From assembly GCA_009773495.1 (NCBI GenBank), contig WSXW01000015.1, positions 1 to 47,109 of the forward strand: 47,109 bases of DNA, in the 5' to 3' direction. The notes beneath the pieces were generated by a model. It saw nothing but the letters and a program-made list of their open reading frames with translations. It ran no database searches and was not told the origin of the DNA. Below are positions 15,354 to 24,279 of this stretch, in pieces. This DNA is from Bacillota bacterium (GTDB lineage: Bacteria; Bacillota; UBA994). Numbering within the stretch: position 1 is the first letter of the stretch; every line of letters begins with the position of its first letter. The translations under genes were made by a program, and so were the position numbers.

Positions 15354-16084
15354 GGCTTCTTAAATGTATAGTTCCTCACATCACCAGTTTGCCTAGGCAG
15401 AGCTTCTCCATTTAATAAAATCTCTACAACATTAGCTCTGCCTAGTCGCATTCGTAGATCATCCGTTGCGGTAAACAGGCGCTCTTGCGGTGCTGTTAGA
15501 GTTACCTCGGAGGATAGATTATCAGCTACAACCTGTACCCAACAATTCCCTGTTTTTACCCGCACTACCAGTTCCAGCGGCCAGCTGGTTACTTCGTAGA
15601 CCTCTCGATCACCCTGTTCTCCGACATAGACAAACGCAGGGGGTGCTACATCAGGAATCGTAGGTTTTGGCTCCTCAACAACAGGAGGTTTATTGACCTG
15701 AGGTGGAGTAACAGGAGGCAGTTGTGGCTGAGGGCGCAGGTACAAATAATACACCCCGGCCGCTACTAAAGCCAACACCATGACTACGGCCCCAATGAAC
15801 GGAAAGACGCTGGGACGATAACTTGACCTAGGATTGTGAACAGTCGGTGGAACTACCACCGGCTCCCACATCTCAATCAATTCATTATAGTCGAGGCCTA
15901 ATTCCTCCGCTAGAGTTCTAATGAATCCCTTAATATAAACATTGCCGCCAGCGATGGCTTCAAAATTGCCTTTTTCTATAGCCTCAATACTCCTAGGCCT
16001 AATTTTTGTGCGTACATGCAAATCCTCAATACTTAAACCTTGCTCTTTACGTGCACTGCTAATTCTACTACCTAACTCTCTCAC
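15344..16084 (-). CDS. RodZ/YmfM-like helix-turn-helix membrane protein
   Basis: A 246-residue protein with a cytoplasmic Xre-type HTH domain (residues about 1-70, with GLSIEDLHVRTKIRPRSIEA). One membrane helix follows (about residues 99-119, rich in Val/Ala), then a proline-rich linker and an outside C-terminal domain of the DUF4115 type. This architecture is that of RodZ, which links MreB to the wall-elongation machinery; the Bacillus YmfM gene sits in the same neighbourhood near pgsA. A GTG start is chosen, with AGGAGG seven bases upstream. It follows the DNA translocase gene by 20 bases. A role in cell shape is inferred from architecture and position. Confidence 0.85.
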   Translation of the reverse strand: MRELGSRISSARKEQGLSIEDLHVRTKIRPRSIEAIEKGNFEAIAGGNVYIKGFIRTLAEELGLDYNELIEMWEPVVVPPTVHNPRSSYRPSVFPFIGAVVMVLALVAAGVYYLYLRPQPQLPPVTPPQVNKPPVVEEPKPTIPDVAPPAFVYVGEQGDREVYEVTSWPLELVVRVKTGNCWVQVVADNLSSEVTLTAPQERLFTATDDLRMRLGRANVVEILLNGEALPRQTGDVRNYTFKKPGP

Positions 16085-16104
16085 CAGACTACCTCCTCTC
16101 CAAA

Positions 16105-18267
16105 CTAAGTTCCGGTGCGTTTGCTCTTATCTAAGATAGTCTTTACAAGTTGGTGGTTCTTATTGATCTGACGTGGCTTGGCACCGTCACTAGGGCCAAC
16201 AATCCCCGCTTCTTGCATCTGATCTACAATTCTAGCTGCCCGCGTGTACCCCAAGCGCATGCGCCGTTGTAGCATTGATACTGAAGCCTGACCAGTCTCC
16301 ACCACGACCTTAACGGCTTCGTCAAACCGATCATCCACTTCTCCCTCTGACTGGGATGAATTGTCTTCCTCCATGGTGTTTAAGACACCGATATATTCGG
16401 CTTCGGCCTGGCTAGCTACATGGTCTACGATATTCTCTATTTCGCGATTGGATACGAAAGCACCTTGTATGCGTTTAGCTTTGCTCTGCCCCACTGGCAA
16501 AAACAACATATCTCCTCGCCCGAGGAGTTTTTCTGCGCCACCCGTGTCTAGTATAACGCGGGAGTCAGTTGACGACGACACAGTAAAAGACAGGCGCGAG
16601 GGGATATTGGCTTTAATGAGGCCGGTAATGACATCTGTGGAAGGTCGTTGCGTGCCTATGACGAGATGCATACCTGCAGCACGGGCCATTTGGGCCAAAC
16701 GACATATAGCATCTTCTACATCAGCTCTCGCAACCATCATTAGGTCCGCCAACTCATCAATGATAATTACAATAAAGGGTATCTTATTCTGCTCTTGTTC
16801 TACCGCACGCTCATTATAGCGCTCGATGTCACGCACCCCTGCCTTGGCGAAAGCTGCATACCGCCTTTCCATCTCGTTAGTAGCCCATTTTAGAGCTGCT
16901 GCGGCTTTCTTAGGATGGTTTAATACAGGGGCCATTAAATGGGGAATACCATTATAAGTGGCGAGCTCAACAACTTTTGGATCGATCAGCAGAAACTTAA
17001 CCTCATCTGGCCTAGCTTTGTAGAGGATACTGCAAATTAACGCATTTATGCAAACACTCTTACCTGCCCCAGTCGCTCCTGCAATTAACAGGTGAGGCAT
17101 TTGGGACAGGTCGGCAATGACCGTGGTGCCCTCAATATCTTTTCCAAGTGCAACCGTTAGAGGGGATGAGGAGTTGCTAAATTCAGTACTTTCTAGAACA
17201 TCGCGCAGCATTACAGACGAGCGCGCCTTATTTGGCACCTCTATGCCAATTGCTGCTTTACCAGGGATAGGAGCCTCAATACGTACGCCTTCACTGGCTA
17301 GACTCATTGCGATATCATTGCTCAGACTAGTTACTTTGCTGACCTTAGTTCCGGGAGCTGTCTGTATTTCGTATCGTGTGTAAGCAGGCCCACGAGTTAG
17401 GTCGACAACTTTAGCTTTAATCCCAAAATTTGATAGCATTTCTTCGAGGATACGGATGTTCTCGCGTTCGTCTTTACCGCCGCGCGAGCCCTGGCGGAGT
17501 GTACGATTAAGCAGAGCTAAGCTCGGCAGTGCGTAGTCGCCTCGCGGCAATAGCAGTTGCTGGACTTTTAAGTCCTCTGGAGGTAGCTTTGGCTGTGCTG
17601 GAGCAGGCAAAATAATGACTTCTTTGTGTGGGTCTTCCGCTGCATGCACCTCATATTGTCTAACCTCAGGTATAAAAACTGGTGGAGAAAATTCTTCCTT
17701 CACTGGTGCGGAAGAGTCGCGTTTATACTCAAAAGATGACATCACTTGTTTTGCCCCTTTATAAAGGGCACGCAACATCCCCATTAGTGTAGCGCCGGTC
17801 GCACCCATGGTGGCAATAACGGTAGTAGCAAACACAATAACCCATGTGCCTACAACTCCAAAAACTTTAAGCAGCAGATTGGTTAACCAGCCACCAACTA
17901 CACCGCCCCCCATTCCCTCTGTGAAACTCGCTGCCTGCAGCCTAATCTCCGGAACTGTTAGGTGGCTAGCGATTAAGAGAGCAGCTGTTAATAAGAACAT
18001 GGAGTAAGCAGTCCGCCGGAGGTTAGTTCTATTCAATATTAAGTGTACGGCTGGGAAAGCGGCCCCTACTGTAACCAATAGAGCCCCACTTCTACCAAAA
18101 AGGAGGGTCATCGTGTATGCTACCATTCTACCAGCTTGTCCTGTTAATTCAGGACGGTATAGGCTCACAGTAATAAAACCCACAGTGAGCAAGAGCACAA
18201 TACCAAGCACCTCATTGCCAAAGCCGCTCTTGCGAGGTGTACTTTTCTTCATTCGTCTTGGCGACAT
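16105..18267 (-). CDS. spoIIIE: FtsK/SpoIIIE DNA translocase
   Basis: A 720-residue membrane-anchored DNA pump. It has an N-terminal cluster of about four hydrophobic helices (residues 20-165), a linker, and an alpha domain (region starting [10 protein letters not shown]). The RecA-like motor contains Walker A GATGAGKS and Walker [16 protein letters not shown]-terminal winged-helix gamma domain ([19 protein letters not shown]) reads KOPS/SRS-like DNA. Length and architecture fit SpoIIIE, which moves the chromosome into the forespore, or an FtsK acting at division; sequence alone does not separate the two. AAGGAG precedes the ATG. It lies 19 bases after uppP. Confidence 0.96.
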   Translation of the reverse strand: MSPRRMKKSTPRKSGFGNEVLGIVLLLTVGFITVSLYRPELTGQAGRMVAYTMTLLFGRSGALLVTVGAAFPAVHLILNRTNLRRTAYSMFLLTAALLIASHLTVPEIRLQAASFTEGMGGGVVGGWLTNLLLKVFGVVGTWVIVFATTVIATMGATGATLMGMLRALYKGAKQVMSSFEYKRDSSAPVKEEFSPPVFIPEVRQYEVHAAEDPHKEVIILPAPAQPKLPPEDLKVQQLLLPRGDYALPSLALLNRTLRQGSRGGKDERENIRILEEMLSNFGIKAKVVDLTRGPAYTRYEIQTAPGTKVSKVTSLSNDIAMSLASEGVRIEAPIPGKAAIGIEVPNKARSSVMLRDVLESTEFSNSSSPLTVALGKDIEGTTVIADLSQMPHLLIAGATGAGKSVCINALICSILYKARPDEVKFLLIDPKVVELATYNGIPHLMAPVLNHPKKAAAALKWATNEMERRYAAFAKAGVRDIERYNERAVEQEQNKIPFIVIIIDELADLMMVARADVEDAICRLAQMARAAGMHLVIGTQRPSTDVITGLIKANIPSRLSFTVSSSTDSRVILDTGGAEKLLGRGDMLFLPVGQSKAKRIQGAFVSNREIENIVDHVASQAEAEYIGVLNTMEEDNSSQSEGEVDDRFDEAVKVVVETGQASVSMLQRRMRLGYTRAARIVDQMQEAGIVGPSDGAKPRQINKNHQLVKTILDKSKRTGT

Positions 18268-18286
18268 ACGATCTCTCCTTTCTGAG

Positions 18287-19099
18287 TTATCTCACGAACA
18301 CGATTGTGATTAGCCCCAACACCCAAGTATAATACGCAAAATACTGTAATTTCCCTTGTCTTAATACACTCATAAGGCCACGTATAGCAAATATCCCTGT
18401 TAGTGCAGAAACAGCCACCCCTACCAGCACCCACCACAGGGGGTAGCCTATAGTCCCATCCATTAGGGTTGGCATTTTTAATATGGCCGCGCCTAGGATC
18501 GCTGGTAACGACAATAAAAAAGAGAACCTAGTAGCCGCGTCTCTGTCAAGGCCGCGTAGTAACGCCGTACTTATGGTAAGACCTGAGCGGGATATGCCAG
18601 GGGTAATGGCTAAACCTTGCCCCACCCCTACAATTACAGCATCGATCCCTGTAATTTTATCTAAAGGTTTTCTGCCTTGCATGCGGCTACTGATAGTAAG
18701 AATTATGCCCGTTATAATTAGGGTGTAACCGATTATCTGCGGAGATGCAAAAAGACGTTCAAAGGTGTCTATAAATAAAATCCCTATTAGAGCCGTAGGC
18801 ACCGAGCCAAGAACCAGTAACACGATAAGCTTGCGATATACCATATGCTTTTTGCTCTGGAGGCCCTTAGGGTCCAGAAAAAAGCTAAAGAACCCTTGGA
18901 CTAATCCCAAAATATCTGAATAGTACACTACTATTATAGAAATAACTGTACCTAAATGGAGTGCTACCTCAAGAGCGACGCCTGGCGACTGTACTCCCAA
19001 AAAGTATTGCCCTAGTACCAGATGACCTGAACTAGACACGGGAAAAAATTCTGTTAAGCCTTGGATAATGGCTAATAGTATTACTGCACCTAAAGTCAA
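18287..19099 (-). CDS. uppP: Undecaprenyl-diphosphatase UppP (BacA)
   Basis: A 270-residue multi-pass membrane phosphatase that recycles undecaprenyl pyrophosphate to the monophosphate used for cell-wall synthesis. It has the family motifs [14 protein letters not shown] near the N-terminus and [10 protein letters not shown] in the middle. A TTG at 19099 is preferred to the ATG at 19123 because AAAGGAG sits eight bases before it and the product then starts [14 protein letters not shown], as in other UppP proteins. In Bacillus no uppP lies between ylzJ and spoIIIE, so it was inserted here. It has its own extended -10 promoter and is preceded by a terminator. Confidence 0.95.
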   Translation of the reverse strand: MTLGAVILLAIIQGLTEFFPVSSSGHLVLGQYFLGVQSPGVALEVALHLGTVISIIVVYYSDILGLVQGFFSFFLDPKGLQSKKHMVYRKLIVLLVLGSVPTALIGILFIDTFERLFASPQIIGYTLIITGIILTISSRMQGRKPLDKITGIDAVIVGVGQGLAITPGISRSGLTISTALLRGLDRDAATRFSFLLSLPAILGAAILKMPTLMDGTIGYPLWWVLVGVAVSALTGIFAIRGLMSVLRQGKLQYFAYYTWVLGLITIVFVR

Positions 19100-19131
19100 G
19101 AACCTCGCTCCTTTTGCATACATGTAGCTAG

Positions 19132-19137
19132 ATTATA
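19132..19137 (-). promoter_or_regulatory. Extended -10 promoter of uppP
   Basis: On the minus strand TGGTATAAT (extended -10, TGnTATAAT) lies about 30 bases upstream of the uppP start. No good -35 is visible. Confidence 0.5.
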
Positions 19138-19170
19138 CCATAGTGAGGTGGGTTAGCGGTGAGGTCGGCG

Positions 19171-19212
19171 CATAGATTTGCACATAGCGTATGGCGCATG
19201 GCACATAGCGCG
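19171..19212. repeat. Short interspersed direct repeats (CACATAGCG type)
   Basis: GCACATAGCG occurs twice, alternating with the related words GCGCATAG and GCGCATGG, within about 40 bases just upstream of uppP. It is a low-complexity or degenerate tandem repeat with no coding potential. Confidence 0.5.
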
Positions 19213-19250
19213 AGTAGGCTGTTCTCAGTTCTCAGTGGGACGTAGGCAAC

Positions 19251-19291
19251 AAAAAGTCTGACTCACGATGACAGTGAGTCAGACTTTTTTT
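19251..19291. terminator. Strong bidirectional terminator after ylzJ
   Basis: Perfect 16-base arms (19251-19266 and 19274-19289), AAAAAGTCTGACTCAC and its complement, around a 7-base loop, with T-tracts on both strands. It ends the pnp-to-ylzJ series on the minus strand. Confidence 0.9.
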
Positions 19292-19502
19292 ACATAGTCA
19301 TGGTAATTATCGATCCGGGCTGAAAATCTGTGCTGAGAAAGTCGCTCGGGTCGCTACTTATAAGCTGTACAATCTTAAAACTCTTAAAGTCGATGGGGTG
19401 AACAAGTATACGCTTGCCGTTATAAACAATCTCTTGACTCGCACAAACCTCTTCTGCCCCTTCAAGGATTACCTCTTCCGGTACTATGGTATATAGCACC
19501 AT
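19290..19502 (-). CDS. ylzJ: YlzJ-like protein
   Basis: A 70-residue protein of the YlzJ-like family, with the typical start [12 protein letters not shown] and a compact beta-rich body. The function is unknown; the gene is conserved beside tepA in spore formers. The ATG at 19502 overlaps the tepA stop as TGATG, with GAGGTG seven bases upstream, so the two are coupled. The strong terminator follows immediately. Confidence 0.85.
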   Translation of the reverse strand: MVLYTIVPEEVILEGAEEVCASQEIVYNGKRILVHPIDFKSFKIVQLISSDPSDFLSTDFQPGSIITMTM

Positions 19503-20224
19503 CAAGCTTCACCTCGGCACATAGATCTTAGTTTGCTTAGCGCGGGAGCTAAGCCCCCTACTTCGTCAATCAGGCCAGAGTTGACCGCCTCTTTACCCAC
19601 TATCACTGTCCCGATATCCCGAGCCAACTCCCCTGTTTTAAACATGAGATCACGAAACCTCTCGGTGCTAATGCTGCTGTTGTTGACCACAAATCGAACG
19701 ACTCTCTCTTGCATTTTGTCCAAGTACTCATATGTCTGTGGCACACCAATAACTAAACCTGTTAGCCTGATAGGATGAATAGTCATGGTCGCCGTCTCCG
19801 CAATAAAAGAGTGCTTAGCGGCTACGGCTATCGGGACACCGATAGAGTGCCCCCCCCCTAAGACTAATGACACCGTGGGTTTAGACATACTAGCCACCAT
19901 CTCTGCAATTGCCAAGCCGGCCTCAACGTCCCCGCCTACTGTATTAAGTATTATGAGAAGCCCTTCGATTTTAAGGTTTTGCTCAATAGCTACAAGTTGT
20001 GGAATGATATGCTCATATTTAGTAGTCTTGTTCTGCGGTGGCAGGATCATATGTCCTTCGATCTGACCTACGATGGTCATGGCGTGAAGGTTGCTGTCTG
20101 TTGTAGGGACTCGAATTTGTCCCAATTCCTGAATTGACTGTATCCCCTCGGCCACAGTCTTGCCTTCCTGCTCTTGCTCTTGATCTGCTGGCTTTTCTTG
20201 GTTTTTGTCTTTGTCTGTGTACAA
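19502..20224 (-). CDS. tepA: ClpP-fold serine protease TepA-like
   Basis: A 240-residue member of the ClpP/crotonase-fold family called translocation-enhancing protein TepA. After a charged 45-residue N-terminus, [18 protein letters not shown] is followed by [16 protein letters not shown], where the Ser of GGHS is the likely nucleophile, and TMTIHPI gives a likely catalytic His. In Bacillus, TepA has been linked to protein export or spore small-protein processing. The TTG at 20224 is in frame with a GGGGAGG SD eight bases away; the ATG between them is out of frame. Nine consecutive G (plus-strand C at 19850-19858) encode the glycines just before the active-site His-Ser. Confidence 0.9.
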   Translation of the reverse strand: MYTDKDKNQEKPADQEQEQEGKTVAEGIQSIQELGQIRVPTTDSNLHAMTIVGQIEGHMILPPQNKTTKYEHIIPQLVAIEQNLKIEGLLIILNTVGGDVEAGLAIAEMVASMSKPTVSLVLGGGHSIGVPIAVAAKHSFIAETATMTIHPIRLTGLVIGVPQTYEYLDKMQERVVRFVVNNSSISTERFRDLMFKTGELARDIGTVIVGKEAVNSGLIDEVGGLAPALSKLRSMCRGEA

Positions 20225-20289
20225 AGCATTTACCTCCCCTTCGTTGGGCTACTCATATTGTGCCAGAGTAACCGGGGGAAAATACGGTT

Positions 20290-21177
20290 TTAACTGCTCA
20301 CTTTACCAAGGACCAGTAATGCATCTAAAATAACCTTTTCCTCGGCAGTGCCCATCATAGCAAATAACGGTGGGCGCAGGGTGCCAGCTGACAAACCGAG
20401 GCGGTTCATGGCCCATTTAAGCGGAATTGGACTCGTCGTAATAAACAAGGCCTTAAAAATGGGCATGAGAGCGAGGTGAGCATGGGTAGCTGCGCGAGTG
20501 TCCCCGCTAACAAAGTACTCTATCATCTGTTTCATTTCAGCCCCAACTATGTGGGAACTAACGCTAACAACTCCCACGGCTCCCACAGCCATCATGGGGA
20601 GGGTTAACGAGTCGTCTCCTGAGTAGACTAAGAACTTCTCGGGGACCATGCGTTTGATCTCGCTGACCTGGTCTAGGCTACCGCTAGCCTCTTTCACGCC
20701 AAAAAACACGTCAATAGCGGCTAGCTTAGCCAGAGTAGGTGGCAGAATATTGCACGACGTCCGGCCTGGGACGTTATAAATCATGGTAGGAAGATCTACT
20801 TCACGTGCAATAGCGGCATAATGTTCAAAAAGGCTATCTTGGGGAGGCTTATTGTAATAGGGCGTTACAACCATTAGTCCATCGGCACCCGCCTGCATAG
20901 CCGCCTTAGAGTTCTCAATAGTGTCACGCGTGCTGTTAGTACCAGTCCCTGCTATAACCTTTGCTCTTTCAGCTGCAGCTGCCTTGACAATTTTAATTAG
21001 TCCTACTCTCTCCTCTGCAGTTAGGGTTGGCGATTCACCTGTGGTACCCCCCACAACTATGGTGTCAGTTCCGGTTGCGATTAAATGTGTGACCAATCGC
21101 TTGACTTCCGCTTCATCTATCTCACCTTGAGACGTGAAGGGAGTCAACATAGCGGTCATGAGTCGGCCAAATTCCAT
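20290..21177 (-). CDS. dapA: 4-hydroxy-tetrahydrodipicolinate synthase
   Basis: A 295-residue TIM-barrel aldolase that condenses pyruvate with aspartate semialdehyde. It begins the branch leading to diaminopimelate, lysine and dipicolinate. The Schiff-base Lys is seen in FFGVKEASGS, the proton-relay Tyr in YNVPGRTSCN, and the substrate loop in GGTTGESPTL. The second ATG (21177) fits the AGGAGG SD (seven bases) better than the first at 21183. It lies next to dapG and the dipicolinate synthase genes, so its product can feed spore dipicolinate directly. Confidence 0.97.
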   Translation of the reverse strand: MEFGRLMTAMLTPFTSQGEIDEAEVKRLVTHLIATGTDTIVVGGTTGESPTLTAEERVGLIKIVKAAAAERAKVIAGTGTNSTRDTIENSKAAMQAGADGLMVVTPYYNKPPQDSLFEHYAAIAREVDLPTMIYNVPGRTSCNILPPTLAKLAAIDVFFGVKEASGSLDQVSEIKRMVPEKFLVYSGDDSLTLPMMAVGAVGVVSVSSHIVGAEMKQMIEYFVSGDTRAATHAHLALMPIFKALFITTSPIPLKWAMNRLGLSAGTLRPPLFAMMGTAEEKVILDALLVLGKVSS

Positions 21178-21189
21178 GTTCATACCTCC

Positions 21190-22395
21190 TTATTCGGTAC
21201 CTAATTTGAAATGGCGATGTAAGGCCTTAGTAGCTCTTTCTAGGTCTTGTTCATCTGTCAGGACAGAGATGGTAAGATGAGAGTCGCTTGTCTGCAGTAT
21301 GCGAACCTGGGCCTCTCTTAGCGCAGCCACAACCTTGGCCATTACCCCTGGCATACCTCTCATTCCTGCACCGATGACACTAATTTTGGCGCAACCAGAC
21401 CGAATAGTTACATCTACGCCTAAGTCTTTGAGAGCTTCAGAGGCACTATCCGCTGCATCCTCAGTTATTATGAACTTCTTTTCGTCAGGACTAACATTGA
21501 TTAGGTCTACGCTCACTCCTGCATCCGCCAAACGATGGAATATATCATACTCTATACTCCCGTCGTCACCAGGGGTCTCAATCATGACCTGCGCAACACG
21601 AGTTATATGCGCAACTGCTGTCACATACTTACCTCTTTTCTGCTCGTAAAGTACGGTATTAGTAATGGTAGTGCCTGGAGCATCGCTAAAGGTACTCTTG
21701 ATGATCAGGGGTATGTTTCTTTGCATGGCCAATTCTACGGCACGCGGATGGATGACTTTTGAACCCTGAGAGGCCATTTGAAACACCTCGGAATAGTCTA
21801 GGGCTTCTAAGACCCGCGCTTCTGGAACTATGCGAGGATCGGCCGTCATAATACCTTCAACATCGGTGTAAATTTCTATGCATTGTGCTGCCAGGGCCAC
21901 GCCAATAGCCGCAGCTGTGGTATCGCTCCCCCCTCTTCCTAGAGTGGTAATCTCCCCTCCGTCGCTAGCGCCTTGAAAACCCGCCACTACCGGAACCACT
22001 CCCGTAGCAAGCAGGCTCTTAAGATAATCTGTTTCTACGGTGATAATTCGGGCATCCCCATAGGTGTTATCGGTTACTATGCCCGCCTGCCAGCCGGTGA
22101 GCGCTATCGTTTTAATTCCAGCCCGGCGGAGTGTGCTCGCCATTATCGCTGCGGACATGATCTCTCCACAAGCCATCATTATGTCTAAGTCACGCTTATC
22201 CACAGTGCCAGCCTGTTTGAGCAAGGATATTAGAGTATCAGTAGCGTAGGGATCTCCCTGGCGCCCCATAGCCGAAACAACGACAACAATGTCTGTGTTT
22301 GCGGCACGCAACGCTAACACTTTATGCAAAACTTTCTCCCGCCGCTCAGGACTTGCCACCGAACTGCCTCCAAATTTTTGTACTACTACTGCCAT
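21190..22395 (-). CDS. dapG: Aspartate kinase (DapG type)
   Basis: A 401-residue aspartokinase catalysing the first step of the aspartate pathway. The kinase domain has KFGGSSVASPERR at the N-terminus and GRGGSDTTAAAIG in the middle. Two ACT domains follow (around residues 265-400), the sites of feedback control by pathway amino acids. The length fits the Bacillus DapG alpha-subunit form with an internal start possible. MAVVVQKFGG at 22395 is the usual start. In Bacillus asd lies between spoVFB and dapG; it is absent here. Confidence 0.95.
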   Translation of the reverse strand: MAVVVQKFGGSSVASPERREKVLHKVLALRAANTDIVVVVSAMGRQGDPYATDTLISLLKQAGTVDKRDLDIMMACGEIMSAAIMASTLRRAGIKTIALTGWQAGIVTDNTYGDARIITVETDYLKSLLATGVVPVVAGFQGASDGGEITTLGRGGSDTTAAAIGVALAAQCIEIYTDVEGIMTADPRIVPEARVLEALDYSEVFQMASQGSKVIHPRAVELAMQRNIPLIIKSTFSDAPGTTITNTVLYEQKRGKYVTAVAHITRVAQVMIETPGDDGSIEYDIFHRLADAGVSVDLINVSPDEKKFIITEDAADSASEALKDLGVDVTIRSGCAKISVIGAGMRGMPGVMAKVVAALREAQVRILQTSDSHLTISVLTDEQDLERATKALHRHFKLGTE

Positions 22396-22432
22396 ATATC
22401 CCACCCCCATCCCAACATCAAGTCTTTGATTT

Positions 22433-23017
22433 CTAGGCCCTAACTCGAAGTAACGGCTGCATTTGAATGCCTTGCAGTGCTAGCCTGGCCGCCTCAGGAA
22501 TCAGCTCCATATGTGCAACTAAAGAGCTCGGCTTAGCCACAGGGTTATCCTGACCAAATGGAACCAAAAAGATGTGTTTACTAGAAATCAACTTGCCAAT
22601 ATTAGAAGCATTGAGCCCGAGTCCATCATTCGTAGACACTGCAATTAGCACCGGCCTCTGGTTTCTTAGGTGGGCCTTGACCGCCATAGTCACCGCACTA
22701 TCAGTAATAGCATTGGCTATTTTAGCGATAGTATTGCCTGTGCACGGTGCAACAATTAATAAATCGAGCAACTTTCCCGGCCCTATGGGCTCAGCCTGGA
22801 TAATAGTCATAACAATTTTTGACGCACCAGCAGCGGCTAGTATTTCCTCTTTCCACATCTTGGATGCACCAAACTTAGTATCAGCATAAGCTGCTCCTTC
22901 ACTCATAATCGGCAACACCTCGGCGCCGCTTGCACGTACTGCCTCTATCTGCGGCACCACTTCGGCAAAGGTACAGTACGATCCTGTCAGTGCAAAGCCA
23001 ATACGCCTATTTAACAT
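22433..23017 (-). CDS. dpaB: Dipicolinate synthase subunit B
   Basis: A 194-residue flavoprotein-like (HFCD fold) subunit of dipicolinate synthase (SpoVFB). RIGFALTGSYCTF at the N-terminus and LLIVAPCTGNTIAKIA in the middle are typical. With DpaA it oxidises dihydrodipicolinate to dipicolinic acid, which fills the spore core with calcium and gives heat resistance. It follows dpaA by one base. Expression in the mother cell late in sporulation is expected from the family, although no sigma-K promoter was confirmed. Confidence 0.96.
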   Translation of the reverse strand: MLNRRIGFALTGSYCTFAEVVPQIEAVRASGAEVLPIMSEGAAYADTKFGASKMWKEEILAAAGASKIVMTIIQAEPIGPGKLLDLLIVAPCTGNTIAKIANAITDSAVTMAVKAHLRNQRPVLIAVSTNDGLGLNASNIGKLISSKHIFLVPFGQDNPVAKPSSLVAHMELIPEAARLALQGIQMQPLLRVRA

Positions 23018-23018
23018 T

Positions 23019-23921
23019 TTACCTCTCCTCCGGTAGATTTTCTATAATAATTCTCGGCAAAACTCTCCCTAAGATACGGCCAGCTGTATGCGGCGTAAAC
23101 TTGCCGGGTATACCTGGAGCCAACACCGCTACCCTGTTGAGTTCTTGAGCTGCGAAAAAATCCACTCCGCCAGGAGACGACGCAATGTCAATAATCACAA
23201 CCCGGGATGCTGTAGAAGCAAGTTCTTCTCTACCTAAGACTGCATCTGGGACTGTATTAAAAACGTAATCCATATCTGCTAACTGCAATCTCATTTCACG
23301 AATGCACACAGGTGTCATCCCTAGCGCCACCGCTCGCGCCAGATCACTCCGCCTACGGGCAGCTACCGCAACATCCGCCCCCATACCCTTCAATAGGGTT
23401 GCCAATGAAGTGCCACACCGACCCAACCCAACGACTAAGGCGCGACTGCCATGGATGGTCGTCTGTGACCTCTCCTGGGCTAGTCGCACAGCCCCCTCGG
23501 CCGTAGGAATAGAATTGAGTATGGCCAACTCGTTGTCATCAGCGATTTCGACTAGCTTCCAGCTACTCTGGGAGGCAATTTCTTGGAGTCTGCTACGGGC
23601 AATACCGCTGAGCACAAGCAGCTTTCTATTACCTACTTTAATCTGACTCAAGTCGATAAGTTTTTTGCTATATGCGCTTTGAACTAACCCCTGTTGATCA
23701 CTCCCTTGCATAGGAAGAATCAGTACATGGCACTCTTGCACTGCACGCTCAAGAGCACACCTAAGTACCTCTGGAAATGCTTCCAGCGAATCCAGCCCGA
23801 CCCCATAGACTCTAGCCCCCGTCGCTATTAAGCTTGGCAAAAAGAACTCAACACGTCTATCACCACCGACAATGGCCACTCTAAGACCCGACAAAACGAC
23901 TGGCACCCTTCTCACCCCCAA
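23019..23921 (-). CDS. dpaA: Dipicolinate synthase subunit A
   Basis: A 300-residue NAD(P)-binding dehydrogenase-like subunit (SpoVFA). It has a nucleotide-binding segment GLRVAIVGGDRRVEFF near the N-terminus and a second Rossmann motif VVGLGRCGTSLATLLKGMG. The start is uncertain: TTG 23921 gives 300 residues, but GTG or TTG codons within the next 15 codons are possible and would begin closer to the usual LTGLKIAVIGG-type start. It is encoded with dpaB as a two-gene unit downstream of ymxH. Confidence 0.95.
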   Translation of the reverse strand: MGVRRVPVVLSGLRVAIVGGDRRVEFFLPSLIATGARVYGVGLDSLEAFPEVLRCALERAVQECHVLILPMQGSDQQGLVQSAYSKKLIDLSQIKVGNRKLLVLSGIARSRLQEIASQSSWKLVEIADDNELAILNSIPTAEGAVRLAQERSQTTIHGSRALVVGLGRCGTSLATLLKGMGADVAVAARRRSDLARAVALGMTPVCIREMRLQLADMDYVFNTVPDAVLGREELASTASRVVIIDIASSPGGVDFFAAQELNRVAVLAPGIPGKFTPHTAGRILGRVLPRIIIENLPEER

Positions 23922-23992
23922 TACAAAACTATACCAACACTATATGTGTTAGGCTCATCGGTGGTGAGAAAGCAGAGGCAGCCTCTAAATAA

Positions 23993-24238
23993 TCAGAGGC
24001 TGCGCTTACCGACATCTAATATGATCATGTCTTGACCGATTTTCTTCACAGATTGCCATGAAATCGTTACTTCCGTGCTGCCACGAAACATCCCTAACAA
24101 GCCCCGTTTCATAATAACCAGTGAGAGGATCTTGCCTGTACGTGGGTTTATCACTAGGTCACTGTCACCTAGTAAGCCTAGCCGTGAGCCATCGAAAGTG
24201 TTGATGATCTCCTTGCCTGCCAACTCACTAAACTTCAT
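23993..24238 (-). CDS. ymxH: YlmC/YmxH family PRC-barrel sporulation protein
   Basis: An 81-residue PRC-barrel protein of the YlmC/YmxH family. It has the typical MKFSELAGKEIINTFDG start, an LGDSDLVINPRTGKI segment and a hydrophobic strand pattern. The function is unknown; it is conserved between the M16 peptidase and spoVF genes of spore formers. The third start (ATG 24238) is chosen because GAGGTG lies six bases away. That SD is part of a hairpin, so translation may be structure-controlled. Confidence 0.9.
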   Translation of the reverse strand: MKFSELAGKEIINTFDGSRLGLLGDSDLVINPRTGKILSLVIMKRGLLGMFRGSTEVTISWQSVKKIGQDMIILDVGKRSL

Positions 24239-24246
24239 ACACATCA

Positions 24247-24270
24247 CCTCAACATAAACTTACGTTGAGG
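24247..24270 (-). promoter_or_regulatory. Hairpin that pairs with the ymxH ribosome binding site
   Basis: A 24-base stem-loop: seven perfect pairs CCTCAAC / GTTGAGG, extended by G-U and A-U pairs to about 10 bp around a tetraloop. The GAGG of the SD lies in the 3' arm, so folding would hide it. The 5' arm begins 9 bases after the M16 peptidase stop. Confidence 0.55.
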
Positions 24271-24279
24271 AAGCCGTTT

